This document shows, one piece after another, positions 61,701 through 64,000 of a DNA stretch of 64,000 nucleotides. The stretch's first letter is position 1. Each line of letters begins with the position of its first letter. A model generated the notes under the pieces. The model had not been told where the DNA came from, searched no databases, and saw only the letters and a program-made list of their open reading frames with translations. This stretch comes from Girardinichthys multiradiatus (taxonomy: Eukaryota; Chordata; Actinopteri; Cyprinodontiformes; Goodeidae). The stretch is taken from the NCBI RefSeq assembly GCF_021462225.1, contig NC_061798.1, forward strand, positions 20,172,820-20,236,819. Reading direction: 5' to 3'. The translations under genes and the position numbers were made by a program.

Positions 61701-62592
61701 TGCCGACACTGCATGTGATGCAATCAGCTCAGTTGTTGCTAAGCTACAGACACAAAACCCCAATGCTTTTGTGGCAATTTCTGGTGATTTTAACCATGCT
61801 TCACTCTCTGCTACACTTCCAACATTTCAACAGTTTGTCAGCTGCTCTACCAGAGAAAACAAAACATTGGATTTGTTTTATGCAAATGTCAAGGACTCAT
61901 ACATCTCTACAGCAAGACCTCCGCTAGGCAAATCAGATCACAATCTTGTTTTTCTCTGCTCGAAATATAAGCCCCTTGTTCAGAGGCAACCTGTAATAAA
62001 GAGGACTTTGAGAAAATGGTCACAGGAAGCTGAAGAAGCTCTGCAAGGTTGCTTTGAGGCTACAGAATGGGCCGCACTGTGCCAGCCACATGGAGAGGAC
62101 ATCAATGCCATGACTGAGTGTGTAACCGACTATATAAACTTCTGTGTGGATAACATCATCCCCACCAGAACCGTGAGATGCTTCCCCAATAACAAACCTT
62201 GGATCACCAGTGACCTGAAGGACCTGCTTAACAAGAAAAAAGAGCCTTCAGAGAGGGAGACAGAGAATTATTGAGGAGTTTACAGAAGCAACTTAAAGTC
62301 AAGATAAGAGACAGCAAGGAGGTGTACAAGAAGAAGCTGGAGAGCAAGCTCCAGCAAAACAATATCAGAGATTTGTGGACAGGGATGAAGAAGATCACAG
62401 GCTTCAAGCAGAAGGATGATCAGACCGATGGAGGTCTGGACAGAGCCAATGAACTGAACTTATTCTTCAATAAGTTCAGTTCAGAAAGAATATCAGCATC
62501 CTCCTCTCCTGCTCACAGCCAAACAGACATCCCACCCTCCTTTGACCCACAGGACCCACAGATGTCCAGTAACACCTCACATTTTTTATCTT
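61700..62592 (+). mobile_element. L2-like LINE fragment: endonuclease end and linker
   Basis: The frame to 62274 reads AFVAISGDFNHASL near 61770-61810 (end of the apurinic endonuclease with the catalytic GDFN motif), then GKSDHNLVFL near 61927-61955 (the SDH motif). The linker follows, with WITSDLKDLLNKKK near 62205-62245. A stop (TGA at 62272-62274) and a frame change lead to the next piece 62271-62510 (RDLWTGMKKITGFKQKDD). RT is missing because the copy ends where the antisense LINE begins. Confidence 0.8.
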
Positions 62593-64000
62593 CCACCTCA
62601 GCCCTAGACCCTTCTACAGAGATGATGGTTCCCAGGAAGCGGAAAGATTCCACAGTGTCAATTGTGGAGTCACAGAGGGTGATGGGGGCAGGTGGGGGTG
62701 GGTTCTGCATGAAGTCCACAACCACTCCACTGTCTTTAAAGCTTTGAGCTCAAGGTTGTTCTGGCTGCACCAGTCCAACAGATGGTCCACCTCTCATCTG
62801 TACGCGGACTCGTCACCATCAGAGATGAGTCCGATCAGAGTGGTATCGTCCGCAAACTTCAGAAGCTTGACAGACTAGTGACTGGAGGTGCAGCTGTTGG
62901 TGTACAGGGAGAAGAGCAGAGGAGAGAGAACACAGCCTTGGGGGGAACCGGTGCTGATGGTCAGGGAGTCAGAGAAATGCTTCCCCAGCCTCACGCGCTG
63001 CTTCCTGTCAGACAGGAAGTCAGTGATCCACCTGCAGGTGGAGTCGGGCACACTCAGCTGGGAGAGCTTCTCCTGGAGCAGAGCTCGGAAGATGGTGCTG
63101 AAGGCAGAGCTGAAATCCGCAAACAGGATCCTGGCGTAGGTTCCTGTGGAGTCCAGGTGCCGGAGGATGAAGTGAAGGGCTAGGTTGACTGCATCATCTA
63201 CAGACCTGTTGGCTCTGTAGGCAAACTGCAGGGGGTCCAGGAGGGGGTCGGTGATGTCTTTTAGGTGTGAGAGCACAAGGCGCTCAAAGGACTTCATCAC
63301 CACAGAGGTCAGGGCAACGGGTCTGAAGTCATTAAGCCCTGTGGTCCTTGGCTTCTTGAGAACAGGAACGATGGAGGAGGACTTGAAGCAGGCTGGCACA
63401 TGACATGTCTCCAGTGAGGTGTTAAAAATGTCTGTGAAGACTGGAGACAGCTGATCAGCGCAGTGCTTCAGGCTGGCTGATGAGACAGAATCCAGTCCAG
63501 CAGCTTTCTGGGGGTTCTGTCTCCTGAAGAGTTTGTTGACGTCCCTCTGTATGCAGGAATCAGGTGGACCATGATGTGGTCGGATTGGCCCAGTGCAGCA
63601 CGTGGGATGGCGTGATAAGCGTCTCTGATGGTGGTGTAACAGTGATCCAGAATGTTGTCCTCTCTGGTCGGACATTTAATAAACTGTCTATATTTGGGGA
63701 GTTCGTGGGTCAGATTACCTTTGTTAAAGTCACCAGTGACGATTACTAAGGAGTCCGGGTTGGTCCGCTCCACACTCAGTATCTGGTCGGCGAGCATGCA
63801 CTGTGCGACCTGCACGTTAGCTTGCAGCGGGATGTAAACACCGACCACGATGAACGAAGCGAACTCACGGGTGGAATAGAAAGGCTTACAGTTTATGATG
63901 AAGGATTCCAGGTCTGGAGAACAGTGCTGCTGAATCACTGTCACGTCGTTGCACCAACCACTGTTGAGGTAGAAACAGATTCCTCCACCTTTCGCTTTGC
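62593..64000 (-). mobile_element. L2-like LINE, second family, antisense, runs off the window
   Basis: On the minus strand from the right edge: endonuclease with VIVTGDFNKGNL near 63755-63720 and [10 protein letters not shown] near 63600-63571. After a deletion comes [16 protein letters not shown] near 63500-63460, ILFADFSSAFSTI near 63130-63090, TGSPQGCVLSPLLFSLY near 62965-62915, and KFADDTTLIGLIS near 62860-62820 with the catalytic FADD. The last piece is the C-terminal text VVDFMQNPPPPAPI near 62725-62685. There is a frameshift after LLFSLY and a stop before the last piece. The 3' end is missing. Confidence 0.85.

Noticed and set aside
61700..64000. Twin-priming (5' inversion) of a single LINE
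   Set aside because: The two halves belong to different families and neither has a 3' end, which twin priming would keep.

Overview
The window is nuclear DNA of a vertebrate, most likely a ray-finned (teleost) fish. The evidence is one large spliced gene with GT-AG introns, AT-rich non-coding DNA, and a dense mix of repeats typical of fish: many Tc1-like transposons, L2-, L1- and Rex3/RTE-like LINEs, tRNA-derived SINEs, a PIF/Harbinger relic, a Ty3/gypsy relic and an endogenous retrovirus. Nothing looks bacterial or plasmid-like. No species can be named from the sequence alone.

The only host gene I can support fully is an animal lipoxygenase on the + strand (coding 37833-50290). Its 14 coding exons join without any frame break into a 670-residue protein with an N-terminal PLAT domain, all five iron ligands and the terminal isoleucine. 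A TATA box and a probable non-coding first exon lie just upstream (37452-37529). The C-terminal half resembles the ALOX15B/ALOX12B/ALOXE3 group more than ALOX5, but the exact paralogue needs a tree. Its introns hold a Tc1 relic, two tRNA-type SINEs, an intact Tc1-like transposon, a second broken copy of that transposon in the opposite direction, a Tc1-type MITE and a short near-perfect inverted repeat around exons 3-4.

Layout: 1-8.1 kb, a possible minus-strand gene fragment at the left edge, an antisense LINE relic, a Tc1 relic and three SINE copies. 8.1-9.0 kb, LINE ORF1 with an open SGNH-esterase frame. 10.0-12.1 kb, a SINE and a Tc1 copy. 16.1-18.3 kb, L2 and L1 relics. 18.3-20.2 kb, an unassigned GC-richer block. 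20.2-22.1 kb, a LINE 3' end split by a Tc1 copy. 22.5-23.0 kb, an interspersed repeat with internal duplication. 23.57-31.54 kb, an endogenous retrovirus with two nearly identical LTRs but only integrase and env remnants. 32.9-36.3 kb, SINE, Harbinger and Rex3/RTE relics. 37.4-50.8 kb, the lipoxygenase gene. 51.6-52.6 kb, a DNA element with about 250-bp inverted ends. 53.7-55.9 kb, a Tc1 nested in a Tc1 relic and a long GATA tract. 56.4-57.4 kb, a Ty3/gypsy relic. 58.9-61.6 kb, a 21-bp tandem array and two more Tc1/mariner-type relics. 61.6-64.0 kb, two different L2-like LINEs meeting tail to tail.

Most interesting points: a provirus whose LTRs look young while its interior is empty of gag and RT frames; inverted repeats placed so that lipoxygenase exons could be back-spliced; one Tc1 transposase with a fully open frame and all three catalytic residues; and a diverged duplicated block (4.6-6.7 kb against 14.9-15.7 kb). 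All percentages and matches were judged by eye.
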